Origin: Actinomadura latina NBRC 106108
GTDB taxonomy: Bacteria; Actinomycetota; Actinomycetes; Streptosporangiales; Streptosporangiaceae
DNA: 64,000 nt
Assembly (NCBI RefSeq): GCF_001552195.1
Contig: NZ_BCQS01000040.1
Span: 1 to 64,000, forward strand
Direction: 5' to 3'
In this document: piece after piece, positions 42,533 through 52,552 of the stretch
How positions within the stretch are numbered: the first letter of the stretch is position 1
Layout of the letters: each line of letters starts with the position of its first letter
Made by a program: the position numbers and the translations under genes
Notes under the pieces: generated by a model
Database searches by the model: none
The model's input: only the letters and a program-made list of their open reading frames with translations
Told to the model about the DNA's origin: nothing

Positions 42533-45500
42533 CTACGCGTGCGGGCAGATGTCCTCGGTGCGGCTTCCCGGGGGGAGTGCCTTGCGCTCGGCGGCGGTGA
42601 GGTCGCGGCCCACGATCCGGCACAGGTGTTCCGCCCAGCGGTCGGGGCTCAAGGGGATCCGGGCGAAACCCTGATCGAACCAGGCGAAGAGGGTGGTGCG
42701 ATCGCGAGAGAGGGCCGGGGCGCTCGCGGACGCGCCGAGGGCGAGGTCGGCGGCCGGGGCGCGCCGGGCCAGATCCCAGATCTGGACGCGACCGTCCATC
42801 CCGATGATGCTCTGGTCCTCGTCGATGAACAGCACGCTCGCGCCGGGGGCTGCGCCCGCCCTCAGGACCTTCAGCGGCCTCCGGATCGAGCGCCGTTCAT
42901 CGACGTCCCAGACCTGCAGCGATCCGTCGGCCGACACGATCGCGAGCAGCCGTCCGTTCGCGCTGAAGCGCAGGCTCCGGATCCGGCCCGCGGCGTTGAC
43001 CGGCAGGCTCGCCACGTGGTCGCCGCGCTCGAGGTCCCAGAGTTCGACGTCGCCTCCGACGTCGAAGGCGAACTGGTCGCTGCGCGGGCGGGCCGAGCAG
43101 ACGCCGGTGTCGGCGAGCCTGCTCAGGTGCGACGCGTCCCGGTAGGGCCTCGTCGGGTCCCCGGGCGTGCCGGTGCGGAGGTCGATCCGGCTGATGGAGC
43201 CGCCGTACATCAGCGCGACCGCGTCGGGGTCGGAGGTTTCGGCCACGCAGTGGGCGGAGAAGGCCTGGTCCGAAGGCTGGACGCCTGGAGCCGGGGTGAG
43301 GGGCGTCCGGGCGAGGATGCGCAGCGACGGTATCTCGCGCACGGACAGCCGCCTGGCGGTCCGGCTCAGGCTGAGGAGTCGCCGGCCGTCCGAACTGAAG
43401 CGGATCGGCTCCTCGTCGTCGGGGTTGGCGGCATGCGCGATCTCGTCGTTGCCCGTGGTGTCCCACAGCCGCAGGCGCGACGACGCCGACCCGGTGGCCG
43501 CGAGACGCAGATCGCCGCTGAGGACCGGGCGGGGGACCGCGCCCCACTCCTCATCCTCATCGGCCGGCGCGAAACGGGACGCGTCGACGTCCGCCACGGC
43601 CACTGCCGAGCCCAGGTTGGCGACCAGCCGCGTGCCGTGTCCGGTGCCGACGCCGGTGCGGTGACGGCTTGCCGAGGCAGCGGGGACGACGGTGGCGGCG
43701 GTCTCGCCCGTGTCCATGTCCAGCAGCGAAATGCGGCTGTTCGGCGGCGCCCCCGGTGCGCCGGCGAGAAGGATCCGGCCGGTGTGGTCGATGACCTCGG
43801 GCATGCAGGAGCTGTGGCGAGGGGCGGCATGCCGGTCGCGTTCGCGCAGTGTCGCCAGATCCCAGCGAATGAACGTGTGGTCCGCACACGTGACCGCGGT
43901 GCGCCCATCGCCCGAGACGGTCGTTTGGGCGGGCCCGCCCGGGATGGGCACGCGGGTCGCCTTGCCCGTCCCGACGTCCACCCGGGCGAGCTCACCGTCC
44001 GAGACCACGATCAGGGTGTCGCCGTCCGGCCCGAACCACACGGTGCTGAGGTCCCGGCGGATCACGCCCGAGGGGATGGGGACGGCCGTCCCGCGTTCGA
44101 GGTCCCACAGGCGGGAATCGCGTGACCGGTGCACCAGCAACCGTGTGCCGGTCGCATCGAAGCGAAGCTGCCCCGGACCCGTTCGCGCGAGGTCGCGTTC
44201 GAGTTCCATCGTGCTGCCGTCCGGTCGCCAGACGAGCAGTCGCCAGGTGGCGGCGTCCAGGGCGGCGAGGAACCGCCCGTCCGGGCTGAGAGTGATGGAT
44301 TGCAGACCGCGGTCGATGTACCGGACGGCCGTCGGCGGCCCGCCCAGCCGCCAGGTCGCCGTCCTGGCTCCGCCGCTGGCGGCCGCGGTGCGGCCGTCGG
44401 CGCTCACGGCGATCCGGCTGATCGGGCCGACGCGGGGAATGATCAGGCGGTCGACGTCCCGGTAGAGCATGTACTGCTCGGAGAGGTTGGCCAGGACCTC
44501 CGGACCGGGACTGGTCCGGTACGCCGCCACGGACAGCAGCGCCGCCGTGTCCACGTCCGTGCCGGACGCCTCGCGCACCTCGCTGACGAGCAGATGTGCG
44601 GCGTTGGCGCGCAGCTGGTCGCTGAGCTCCCCGGTGCGCTGCTGGAGGAGTACGGCGAACGTGCTGGTGAGGAGGAGCAGGGTCACGACCGTGGCGAGGA
44701 CGGCCCGCACGGTGTTGGTGCGCCATCGGGCGCGCCGCCGGCTGACCGCGATGAAATCCCGCTCGGCGCCGGTGATGTCGCCCGGATGGTCGCGCGCCCA
44801 CCGGACGGCGTCGGCGAGCCGCGGGCCGCGCAGGAGTTCGGCCCGCTCCATGCTCTGGCGCAGGTCTTCCTGCCAGGTGCGGAAGTCGCCCTCCTCGCGC
44901 AGCCAGTCGCGTAACCGCGCCCAATGGGTGGCCAGGGCGGCGTGCGCGAGGTCGTAGGTCGGGCGGCCGTCGGCGTCCGCCCCGGTGACCACCAGCCGGG
45001 TCGCGGCGAGCCGCCGCGCGACCGGCGGTACGCCGGGTCCGAGGTCGGCCGTGCGGGCGGTGCGGCGGATCGCCTCATCCTGATCGCCGGGCCGCACCAT
45101 CTGTATGAGCAGCCCACGCGCGTGGGCGCGTTCGGCGTCGTCGAGCTCATGGCTCCAGACGCGCTCGGCGTAGCGGGCCAGCGCGCCCTCGACCCCGCCG
45201 AACTCGTCGTACGCGGTGTGCGTGAGAGACCAGCCGTCGTGCTCCTCCCACAGCAGCGTCAAAGCGAACTGCATCAGCGGGAGGGCGCCGGGAGCGGCGG
45301 CGGTGGAGGCGAGGACGCGGTCGGCGAGCCCGCGTTCGAAGACCACGCCGGTGGACTTCACGGGGCCTTCGATGGCGGCGCGCAGCTGTGCCGTCCCCAG
45401 CGGCGGAAGCAGGGTGACCGAATGGTCGGCGGGTTTCCCGAAGCCGAGGTGGTGGAGGGCGGTGTCGAGCGTCTCGGTCCGCAGCGTCACGACCACGTGG

Positions 45501-46795
45501 ACCGGAAGCGGACTCTCCGCGAGGCCGGTCAGCAGGCCCGCCAGTTCCCGGGCGGCCGGGGCGTTCCTGGCCAGGAACTCGTCGAACTGGTCCACGCAGA
45601 CGACGAGGCGCGCCGGCCCGGTCCGGGCGAGCACGTCCGCGGCGACCTCCTCCAGCCGGCCCGCGGTGATCGCATCCGCCAGCGTCGCGCGGCGTCCGAG
45701 CGTCTCCACCCGGCCGAGCTCCGGCTCCAGCAACGGGAGGAGGGCACCGGCCAGCGAGATCGCGGCGGGGACATCGGGCAGCGGACGCAGCGCGGCGACG
45801 GCCCACTCGCGGCCGCGCAGGCGCGGCACCAGCCCGGCGTGCAGGAACGAGGACTTCCCGATCCCCGACCGGCCGGCGACGATGGTGAATCTGCGGTGCT
45901 CCAGGCGTCCGGTCAGCTCGTCGGCCATCTCGTCCCGGCCGAAGAAGACCTCGGCGTCCCGTTCCCGGAACTCCGCCAGGCCCCGGTAGGGGCACGGCAG
46001 GCGGCTCATCGGGGTCGCGGGGGAGTGCCCCTGGCAGATCCGGGCGGCGAGGGCGGCCGCGAAAGCCGCGGCCCGGTCGGCCGCCATCGTCTGGAAGCCG
46101 GCGGCGTCGGTCTTGCGCTTGTCGCCGCTCGCCGTGTCGCTGACCGCCCGGACGGTCACCGCGCGGTGGAAGTCCTTGCGGTGCGCGGCCTCGGCGACAC
46201 CGGCGCTCTCCATGTCTATGGCCACCGCGCCGCCGTAGTGTCTGGCGAGCAGATCGGCGATGGGCGATGTACGGGAGTCCAGCACCACCTCACCGGACAC
46301 CACCGGCTTGACGTGCACCCTGGGCGCCGGGTGGTCGTCCGCGTCGTCCACGGCGTCGGCCCAGGCGCCCTCCCGGGCCACCTCCCGGGCGAGCTGCTCC
46401 AGGCCGTGCGGCAGCGGCCAGCTGCGCGGGCGCGGATGGAATCCACCGCTGTCCTCGCGACCGCCGTGGTAGGCGTGGACTTGGCTCGCCACCACGACGT
46501 CGCCGATGGCGACCTCGTCTGCCAGACCGCCGGCGATCCCGACGCACAGCAGCGCCTTGGGGCGGAACTCCTCGATCGCTCGGCCGGCCAGGGTGGCCGC
46601 GCCCAGGTTGCCCATCCCGATCAGTGTCAGCGCCACCGAGCATTCCGTGCCGCGCAGCACACCGAGGCTGTAGCGGGTTCCGTCGGCGTCCTGATGCTCG
46701 CGGACGCGAGTCAGCCGTTCGGTGAACGCCCGGTGCTCGAGTTCGATCGCGGTGAGCACCACGATGTCGGCGCTGAAGTCCGGTGACCCTGCCAT
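42533..46795 (-). CDS. PNP nucleosidase-nSTAND1 NTPase-TM-WD40 protein (predicted anti-phage conflict effector)
   Basis: 1420 residues from ATG 46795 (AGGGG ribosome site); in-frame ATG 46894 would add 33 residues with no domain match. Order: PNP/UDP phosphorylase-like nucleosidase (~46770-46030) with VGIAGG, the ribose-site glutamate in DMESAG and catalytic-type Asp in AVSDTASG; linker CPYRGLAEF and nSTAND1 NTPase (~46010-44760) with Walker A GRSGIGKSS and Walker B LVVCVDQFDEF; one membrane helix (~44715-44650); then ~600 residues of WD40-like beta-propeller repeats (LRLWDTTG, LQVWDVDE, VQIWDLA). STAND proteins oligomerise on sensing a trigger; PNP effectors in Detocs, CBASS and AVAST cleave ATP. 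Predicted: WD40 senses phage or stress, NTPase switches, PNP kills by nucleotide depletion. Confidence 0.9.
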   Translation of the reverse strand: MAGSPDFSADIVVLTAIELEHRAFTERLTRVREHQDADGTRYSLGVLRGTECSVALTLIGMGNLGAATLAGRAIEEFRPKALLCVGIAGGLADEVAIGDVVVASQVHAYHGGREDSGGFHPRPRSWPLPHGLEQLAREVAREGAWADAVDDADDHPAPRVHVKPVVSGEVVLDSRTSPIADLLARHYGGAVAIDMESAGVAEAAHRKDFHRAVTVRAVSDTASGDKRKTDAAGFQTMAADRAAAFAAALAARICQGHSPATPMSRLPCPYRGLAEFRERDAEVFFGRDEMADELTGRLEHRRFTIVAGRSGIGKSSFLHAGLVPRLRGREWAVAALRPLPDVPAAISLAGALLPLLEPELGRVETLGRRATLADAITAGRLEEVAADVLARTGPARLVVCVDQFDEFLARNAPAARELAGLLTGLAESPLPVHVVVTLRTETLDTALHHLGFGKPADHSVTLLPPLGTAQLRAAIEGPVKSTGVVFERGLADRVLASTAAAPGALPLMQFALTLLWEEHDGWSLTHTAYDEFGGVEGALARYAERVWSHELDDAERAHARGLLIQMVRPGDQDEAIRRTARTADLGPGVPPVARRLAATRLVVTGADADGRPTYDLAHAALATHWARLRDWLREEGDFRTWQEDLRQSMERAELLRGPRLADAVRWARDHPGDITGAERDFIAVSRRRARWRTNTVRAVLATVVTLLLLTSTFAVLLQQRTGELSDQLRANAAHLLVSEVREASGTDVDTAALLSVAAYRTSPGPEVLANLSEQYMLYRDVDRLIIPRVGPISRIAVSADGRTAAASGGARTATWRLGGPPTAVRYIDRGLQSITLSPDGRFLAALDAATWRLLVWRPDGSTMELERDLARTGPGQLRFDATGTRLLVHRSRDSRLWDLERGTAVPIPSGVIRRDLSTVWFGPDGDTLIVVSDGELARVDVGTGKATRVPIPGGPAQTTVSGDGRTAVTCADHTFIRWDLATLRERDRHAAPRHSSCMPEVIDHTGRILLAGAPGAPPNSRISLLDMDTGETAATVVPAASASRHRTGVGTGHGTRLVANLGSAVAVADVDASRFAPADEDEEWGAVPRPVLSGDLRLAATGSASSRLRLWDTTGNDEIAHAANPDDEEPIRFSSDGRRLLSLSRTARRLSVREIPSLRILARTPLTPAPGVQPSDQAFSAHCVAETSDPDAVALMYGGSISRIDLRTGTPGDPTRPYRDASHLSRLADTGVCSARPRSDQFAFDVGGDVELWDLERGDHVASLPVNAAGRIRSLRFSANGRLLAIVSADGSLQVWDVDERRSIRRPLKVLRAGAAPGASVLFIDEDQSIIGMDGRVQIWDLARRAPAADLALGASASAPALSRDRTTLFAWFDQGFARIPLSPDRWAEHLCRIVGRDLTAAERKALPPGSRTEDICPHA

Positions 46796-46975
46796 GGCCT
46801 GACCCCTGATCGCTTCAGCGCCCGGCCGGCCGGCGTCTGCGACCGGCATGGAAGACGCCCGGAAATCGTCGATGTGGCGAGACCTACCGTACAAGTCCGG
46901 ATTACGCCCGCTGAAGGCACGACCGGGGCGGCGGTGGCCACGATCGGGACGCCGGGACGCTCGCCGGCGCCGGCC

Positions 46976-47695
46976 TCAGCGGAGATCGCCGTCGATGCCC
47001 GTCCGCAGCACCGGAGGGTACAGCGTCGTCGCCGGTCCGCCGCTGTAGAGGGCCGCGGGCCGGCCCGTTCCCGGTCGCCTCTTGCCGCCCGTGGGCACCA
47101 CGAAACCTTCGGTTCTCCGGATCTTCCGGCTGAAATTGCGCTCGTCGAGAGGCCTTCCCCAGACGACCTCGTACACCTGCCGGAGCTCGCCGATGGTGAA
47201 CTCCTCCGCGCAGAACGCCGTGGCCAGCGTGGTGTATTCGAGCTTGCTCCGGGCCCGTTCGACCGCGTCCTCGACGATCTGAGCGTGGTCGAACGCCAGT
47301 GCGTCCGGCGGCGACGTCACCCTGTCGAGCGGCGTCCAGCGGGCCTGGCGGGCGTCCGACCCGGCGACCGGCTCCGACAGGCTCGGTGCGATGGCCAGAT
47401 AGGCGACGGAGATGACATGGCCGCGCGGGTCGCGGTCGGGGCGGCTGTAGGCATGGACTTGTTCGAGGTGCAGCCGGGAGCCGTTCAGCCCCGTCTCCTC
47501 ATGCAACTCCCGGCGCGCCGCGTCGTCCAGCTTCTCGCGTCCTCGCAGGAACCCGCCGGGCAGCGCCGGCACGCCCAGATACGGCTCCTTGCCGCGTTCG
47601 ATCAGCAGCAGTTGCAGGCGCGACTCGCGCACGGTCAGGATCACCACGTCGACCGCGACGCGTGGTGCGGCATAGGGCGGTCTGGCGGCGGTCAC
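46976..47695 (-). CDS. Nudix hydrolase with C-terminal winged helix (NrtR-like)
   Basis: 239 residues; GTG start. Nudix box GGFLRGREKLDDAARRELHE continues with ETGL, so the G-x5-E-x7-RE-x2-EE pattern is intact and catalysis is possible. The C-terminal half (TLATAFCAEEFTIGELRQVY, LDERNFSRKIRRTEGF) is the winged-helix domain of NrtR-type ADP-ribose-responsive regulators of NAD metabolism. It could be a regulator, an ADP-ribose pyrophosphatase or both. It lies 180 bp upstream of and co-directional with the PNP-STAND gene; the gap 46796-46975 shows no clear promoter. Confidence 0.88.
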   Translation of the reverse strand: MTAARPPYAAPRVAVDVVILTVRESRLQLLLIERGKEPYLGVPALPGGFLRGREKLDDAARRELHEETGLNGSRLHLEQVHAYSRPDRDPRGHVISVAYLAIAPSLSEPVAGSDARQARWTPLDRVTSPPDALAFDHAQIVEDAVERARSKLEYTTLATAFCAEEFTIGELRQVYEVVWGRPLDERNFSRKIRRTEGFVVPTGGKRRPGTGRPAALYSGGPATTLYPPVLRTGIDGDLR

Positions 47696-47714
47696 AGCCG
47701 GGAGTCTAACTTAA

Positions 47715-47749
47715 TGTCTCCTTGACAGAAACCGTTGAATCACTTTACT
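47715..47749. promoter_or_regulatory. Divergent promoter region with TGTC-n5-GACA inverted repeat
   Basis: TTGACA (47722-47727) and TTTACT (47744-47749) at 16-bp spacing form a plausible promoter for the LAL regulator at 47798. TGTCTCCTTGACA (47715-47727) is an inverted repeat overlapping the -35 and lying 20 bp upstream of the NrtR-like GTG, a position suiting repression of both genes. Confidence 0.5.
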
Positions 47750-47797
47750 GTCCGGAGGACATAAACAAGATCACCGTGTCGATCCCGGGGTGGCCGT

Positions 47798-50611
47798 ATG
47801 CCCGTCCATGACCCGCACCACGTCGACGACGCAGGCCGGGAGACGCCGTTCGTCGGCCGGGAACGCGAGCTGGCCCGCCTGCGGGCAGGGCTGGAGCGAG
47901 TCCGCGCGGGTGACTCGCGGCTGGTGTCGATCGACGGACCGGCGGGCATGGGCAAGACGGCGCTGATCCGGCGCTTCCTCGCGAGGGCCGAGGACGTGCT
48001 CGTCCTCTGCGCGAGCGGTGAGGACAGCGAATCGCTGCTGCCGTACGGCATCGTGGCTCAGCTCGTCCCTCAGCTCGCTCCCCAGTTCGCCGCGCCGCGC
48101 GATGGCGCCGTGCCCGATCCGCCGGTGGTGGGATCCGCTCTACTGGACGTCCTCTGCGGCCTCCAGGACGACCACGTCGTCGCGGTCGTCATCGACAACG
48201 CCCACTGGGCGGACCTGCCCTCGCTGGACGCGCTCGTCTTCACCGTCAGGCGGCTGCGCACCGCTCGTGTCCTCATGGTCGTCATCACCACCGACGCCGC
48301 CGACTCGCGGTTGCCGGAAGGGCTGCGCCGGATGCTGGCCGACGACGAGACAACGCGGATGCCGCTTGCCGGAATCGGCACGGCCGAACTGCGCGAGCTG
48401 AGCGGCCGGCTGGGCGCACGGGTGCTCGCCCAGCGCTCCGCCATCCGGCTGCACGAGCACACCGACGGAAACCCGCTGCACGCCCGTGCCCTGCTGGAGC
48501 GGGTCCCGGCCGACGTGCTCGATGACCCGTACGCGCCGCTGCCCGCTCCTCGCTCCTACGACTCGCTGGTGCTCGAACGGTTCGCGGAGTGCCCGTCCGA
48601 GGGGCGCCTTCTCATCGAGGCGGCGTCCGTGCTGGGCCGGTCCTGCACCTTGCACGAGGCCGCCGTGCTGAGCGAGACCGCGGAGCCGTTGCACGCGGCC
48701 GAGCAGGCGGTGCGGACCGGACTGCTCGCAGAACGGCCCACGGCGGGCGGCCTTGAGCTCAGCTTCCCGCACCCGCTCGTCCAGGCGGCGGTCTACCAGC
48801 TCCTCGGACCCGCCCGGCGCGCCGGCCTGCACCTGCGGGCGAGCGAGGTGGTGCCCGACGGCCCGGCCCGGCTGGGCCACCGGCTCCGGGCGGTGGCCCA
48901 GCCGGACGACCGCCTGGCCGCCGAGTTCGCCGGCCTGGCCCGGCGCGACGCCGCCCGGGGGCGGTGGGCGGAGGCCGCCGGCCACATGATGTCGGCGGCA
49001 CGGTTGTCCACCAGCGGCGGCGAACGGGTCCGGCGTACGGCGGAGGCCGTCGGGATGCTGCTGGACGACGGGCAGGTCGCAGCGGCGAGAACGCTCGCGG
49101 GCGAACTGGCCGAGGACGCCGATCCGGTGGCCCTCGGGTACGCGCGCGGAGCGATCGCCGCCGTCTCCGGCAGGCCGCGCGAGGCGGACGCCTGGCTCAC
49201 CGGCGCGTGGCCGCACTGCGATCCGCGGGCCGAACCGGACATGGCCGCCCGCGTCGCCGAACAGCTGGCCTTCAGCCGGTTCATGCAGGGCAGATGTGCC
49301 GACGCCACCGCCTGGGCCGAACGCGCCGCGGCGTTGGCACCGCATCGTCCGGGCGCCGACCTCGTCCGGTCCCTCCGCCTGCGCCGCCTCGCGGCCTCCG
49401 GCAGGCGCGGTGAAGGACCGCGGCCCACCGCCCGCCCGGAGCCGGCGGCTCCGGCGAACATCGGCGGGCGGGACGCGCCGCTCGGCTGCGGCCTGCTCCT
49501 CGCCTACTCCGGTGACCTCGAACGAGCCGTCGTCGAACTCAACGCGGAAGTGGACGCCTCTCCGCGCCGGTCGGTGCGGTACCGGCTCGCGGCCCGGGCC
49601 GCCCTCGGCTGGGTCGAGTTCCAGCGCGGCGACTGGGACGCCGCCGCCCGTCACGCGAACGCGGCGGTCTCGGCCGCCCTGGACGCGGAGCAGACATGGT
49701 ACGAGCCGATGGCACGCGCCCTTGCCGTGCTCGTCGCGGCCGCCCGGGGCGAGTGGGACGGCGCCGCGGCGCACGTCCAGGCGGCCGTCAGGGCCGCCGG
49801 GCGCGCCGGGGGCATCAGCGCCCTGGCCGCGGCGGCCGCGCAGGCTCACCTCGCCCTCGCACGCGGTGACCGCGGGCCGGTGCCGATCCCCCTGGGGCCG
49901 ACGACCCGGTCCGGCTCGCCCTGGCATGAGTACGTCATCGAAGTGCTCCTCGCCGAGGGGCGCATCCGGCAGGCCGAGGACGCCCTCGTCACGTACGAGA
50001 GGTTCGGAGCCGCGCACGAGAGCCACTTCGTCCTCGCCTCGGCGGCGCGCCTTCGCGGCAATCTCCTCGCTGCTCAAGGCGACACTGTGGGGTGCCATGC
50101 GGAGGGCGGTTCCCAGCGAAGGGCCAAGGGCGCCGGCAACGGTGCCGAGGCCGCGTACCAGAGCGGATTGGGACATGCCTCCCTGGCGCCCGTCCCGTTC
50201 GTCCAGGCCCGCCTGGAGTTGGACTACGGCAGGTTCCTGCGGCGCAACGGGAGGAGCGACCTTGCCGCCGTGCACATCGAGACCGCGCACACCGTCTTCG
50301 AGCGGCTCGGCGCACGGCCCTACCTGCAACGCTGCGACAGGGAACTCGGCCGGCGCGGCCACTGGCCGGTGCAGCCCACCGCACCGCGCGCGGCGCGGCT
50401 CACCCGGCAGGAGCAGGCCGTCGCCCAGTTGGCCGCCAGCGGGCTGACCAACCGCCAGGTCGCCGGCGAACTGGTCCTCAGCGTCAAGACGATCGAATAC
50501 CACCTCAGCAACGCCTACTCGAAGCTGGGCGTCGCCGGCCGCACCGGCCTTGCGGCGCTCCTGGCCGAGCATTCCTCCCCCGGGGCCCCAGGGTCCCTGG
50601 GGAAGTGGTGA
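47798..50611 (+). CDS. LAL-type (large ATP-binding LuxR) transcriptional activator
   Basis: 937 residues. N-terminal AAA/MalT-like ATPase: FVGRERELARLRAGL, Walker A GPAGMGKTALIRRF, Walker B VAVVIDNAHWADLPSLDAL. A long TPR-like helical middle, then LuxR HTH (LTRQEQAVAQLAASGLTNRQ, SVKTIEYHLSNAYSKLG). LAL proteins are typical pathway-specific activators in actinomycete clusters. First of three regulators upstream of the export/acylation genes. Confidence 0.92.
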   Translation: MPVHDPHHVDDAGRETPFVGRERELARLRAGLERVRAGDSRLVSIDGPAGMGKTALIRRFLARAEDVLVLCASGEDSESLLPYGIVAQLVPQLAPQFAAPRDGAVPDPPVVGSALLDVLCGLQDDHVVAVVIDNAHWADLPSLDALVFTVRRLRTARVLMVVITTDAADSRLPEGLRRMLADDETTRMPLAGIGTAELRELSGRLGARVLAQRSAIRLHEHTDGNPLHARALLERVPADVLDDPYAPLPAPRSYDSLVLERFAECPSEGRLLIEAASVLGRSCTLHEAAVLSETAEPLHAAEQAVRTGLLAERPTAGGLELSFPHPLVQAAVYQLLGPARRAGLHLRASEVVPDGPARLGHRLRAVAQPDDRLAAEFAGLARRDAARGRWAEAAGHMMSAARLSTSGGERVRRTAEAVGMLLDDGQVAAARTLAGELAEDADPVALGYARGAIAAVSGRPREADAWLTGAWPHCDPRAEPDMAARVAEQLAFSRFMQGRCADATAWAERAAALAPHRPGADLVRSLRLRRLAASGRRGEGPRPTARPEPAAPANIGGRDAPLGCGLLLAYSGDLERAVVELNAEVDASPRRSVRYRLAARAALGWVEFQRGDWDAAARHANAAVSAALDAEQTWYEPMARALAVLVAAARGEWDGAAAHVQAAVRAAGRAGGISALAAAAAQAHLALARGDRGPVPIPLGPTTRSGSPWHEYVIEVLLAEGRIRQAEDALVTYERFGAAHESHFVLASAARLRGNLLAAQGDTVGCHAEGGSQRRAKGAGNGAEAAYQSGLGHASLAPVPFVQARLELDYGRFLRRNGRSDLAAVHIETAHTVFERLGARPYLQRCDRELGRRGHWPVQPTAPRAARLTRQEQAVAQLAASGLTNRQVAGELVLSVKTIEYHLSNAYSKLGVAGRTGLAALLAEHSSPGAPGSLGKW

Positions 50612-50754
50612 GGGTCCCTGCCGAAGGAAGTCCCGGAAACCCTGGGGCCCTGCCCTGATGTACCAACACCGCCCGTTCTCCTAATCTCGATTACAGCAAA
50701 CGCTGGCACGGTTGAGAATCAGAGAAGTTCTTCGGCGGTTGAAGGAGCCCAGAC

Positions 50755-51669
50755 ATGTTGGTCCGGCATTTCGACTTTCCCGCGGCGAAGTGGGAGGCGG
50801 CACTCTCCTGGCCGCATCCGCGATTGCGAGCGGAAGTGCACGCCTATCTCGGCTTCCGGCTCGGAACGGGATCGGCATTGCCGTGGCAGGAAATTCCCGG
50901 CGGCGCGGTGACCCTTCTGATCGGACTCGACCAACGACATCCGGTGTGGTGCAGCGGGCTGGACGACGCCACCACGCGGACGCCCTACACGTCATTCGTC
51001 TCGGGGCTGAGCACCCGGTCCTCCTGGGTCGTCGAACCGGCTGACGGCGCGCACTGCGTCGCGGTGGTCATGGCGCCGTGGGCGGCTTTCGCGATCTTCG
51101 GCACGGCGATGAACGAGCTGACCGGAAAGATCGTCGATCCGGCCGACCTCCCGGGCGACCGCGTGCGGCGCCTCGCCGGCGCGCTGGCTGCGCGGCCCGA
51201 CTGGGAACAGCGGTTCCGGCTGCTCGACGAGGTCCTGGGGGAATGGATCGGCGGGGCCGACGCCTGGTCCACGCGGGTGGTGCGGGCGCATGGCGCACTG
51301 ATCCGCACGGTCGGCGCGGGAGGAAGCATCCCCGTCCAGCGGCTGGCGGCGGAGGCAGGATGGAGACCACGGCAACTGGAATACCGTTTCATAGAACAAA
51401 TCGGCGTATCGCCCAAGGCCATGGCACGGATAGTTCGCTTCCGCCGTGCCGCGCTCATGCTCGCCGACGGACTGCGCCCGGCGAACACGTCCACGAACTG
51501 CGGTTTCAGCGACCAGGCGCATCTGACCCGCGAATTCAAGGCCATGGCGGGCTTCACTCCGAATCGGTTCCGTCAGAAGGCGGAGCTCGCCGCGGCCGGG
51601 TCGCCCATTTACACCGCTTCGTACGCGGCCGCGCGACGCACAAAGACCCTCATGCTTCCTGCGGCCTGA
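50755..51669 (+). CDS. AraC-family transcriptional regulator
   Basis: 304 residues; GAAGGAG before ATG. N-terminal domain of the DUF6597 type seen in AraC regulators (HFDFPAAKWEAALSWPHPRL, PGGAVTLLIGL), C-terminal HTH_18: VQRLAAEAGWRPRQLEYRFI and CGFSDQAHLTREFKAMAGF. The second HTH's first helix is altered (ANTSTN). The ligand is unknown. Confidence 0.88.
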   Translation: MLVRHFDFPAAKWEAALSWPHPRLRAEVHAYLGFRLGTGSALPWQEIPGGAVTLLIGLDQRHPVWCSGLDDATTRTPYTSFVSGLSTRSSWVVEPADGAHCVAVVMAPWAAFAIFGTAMNELTGKIVDPADLPGDRVRRLAGALAARPDWEQRFRLLDEVLGEWIGGADAWSTRVVRAHGALIRTVGAGGSIPVQRLAAEAGWRPRQLEYRFIEQIGVSPKAMARIVRFRRAALMLADGLRPANTSTNCGFSDQAHLTREFKAMAGFTPNRFRQKAELAAAGSPIYTASYAAARRTKTLMLPAA

Positions 51670-51816
51670 CCGAAACCGGTCATGCGCCCTGCGCGTCCGC
51701 TGCGTATCCATGCAAGACGCTCCCGGCCGTTACCGGCAGATTGGCGCGAGCGGCCCACGCCCGTCCTGAACGGAACGTGGAACGGCCATTTCAGAGTGAT
51801 ACCAGCGGGGACCAGT

Positions 51817-52500
51817 ATGCAGATCTTGCTGGCCGGCGCCGATGGCCCGAGCGGTGAATCCTTGGCGACCGGACTCAAACAGCACGGACATGACGTCGAC
51901 CTGGTGCGCACGGGCGCCGAGGTGCTGGCACGGCTCGACCGGACCGAGTTCGTCCTCTTCGATCTGCTGCTTCCGGATCTCGAAGGATGCGAACTGTGCC
52001 GACGCGTCCGGGCCCGGTCGGCCGTACCGATGATCGCCTTCGGGGATGCGGACGCCCAGCTCGACAGGGTGCTCGTCCTCCGCGCCGGCGCGGACGACTG
52101 CGTCGTCAAACCCGTCTGGCTCCACGAGCTGGCCGCACGCATCGAAGCGGTGAGGCGACGGACCGAAGGGGCCCGGAGCGGAAGCGCGCCGTACCGCCTG
52201 GGGACGCTCAGCGTCGATGCGCTGCGACGCTGGGTGACGATCGATGGCGCCCAGGTCCGGCTCACACGCAAGGAGTTCGAACTGCTCGCCCTCCTGGCCG
52301 AGGCCCAAGGGGCGGTCGTTACGAGGGATTCGATTCTCGCCCAGGTGTGGGGCGACAACTGGTACGGGTCCACGCGCACGCTCGACGTTCACATCGGCGC
52401 CCTCCGCACGAAGCTCGGTGACAAACGGTGGATCGAGACGGTACGCGGAGTCGGCTTTCGCCTCGCCGTACCCCAAGGGGAACGTAAAGAAATCGTGTAG
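51817..52500 (+). CDS. OmpR/PhoB-family response regulator, orphan, atypical receiver
   Basis: 227 residues from ATG 51817; the frame is open upstream but the receiver domain begins with MQILLAGADG here, after GGGGA. Receiver: phospho-acceptor Asp in LFDLLLPD and the Lys in CVVKP are present, but the usual acidic pair after the first strand is reduced to one Asp (LAGADG). C-terminal winged helix: LTRKEFELLALLAEAQG, STRTLDVHIGALRTKLG. No histidine kinase is adjacent. It probably regulates the export operon; TGTCA repeats lie just downstream. Confidence 0.88.
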   Translation: MQILLAGADGPSGESLATGLKQHGHDVDLVRTGAEVLARLDRTEFVLFDLLLPDLEGCELCRRVRARSAVPMIAFGDADAQLDRVLVLRAGADDCVVKPVWLHELAARIEAVRRRTEGARSGSAPYRLGTLSVDALRRWVTIDGAQVRLTRKEFELLALLAEAQGAVVTRDSILAQVWGDNWYGSTRTLDVHIGALRTKLGDKRWIETVRGVGFRLAVPQGERKEIV

Positions 52501-52552
52501 GCAGACTTGCCGATGTGCTTGAACAGCCCTGCTTCTTTACGCCGCGGAGGCA

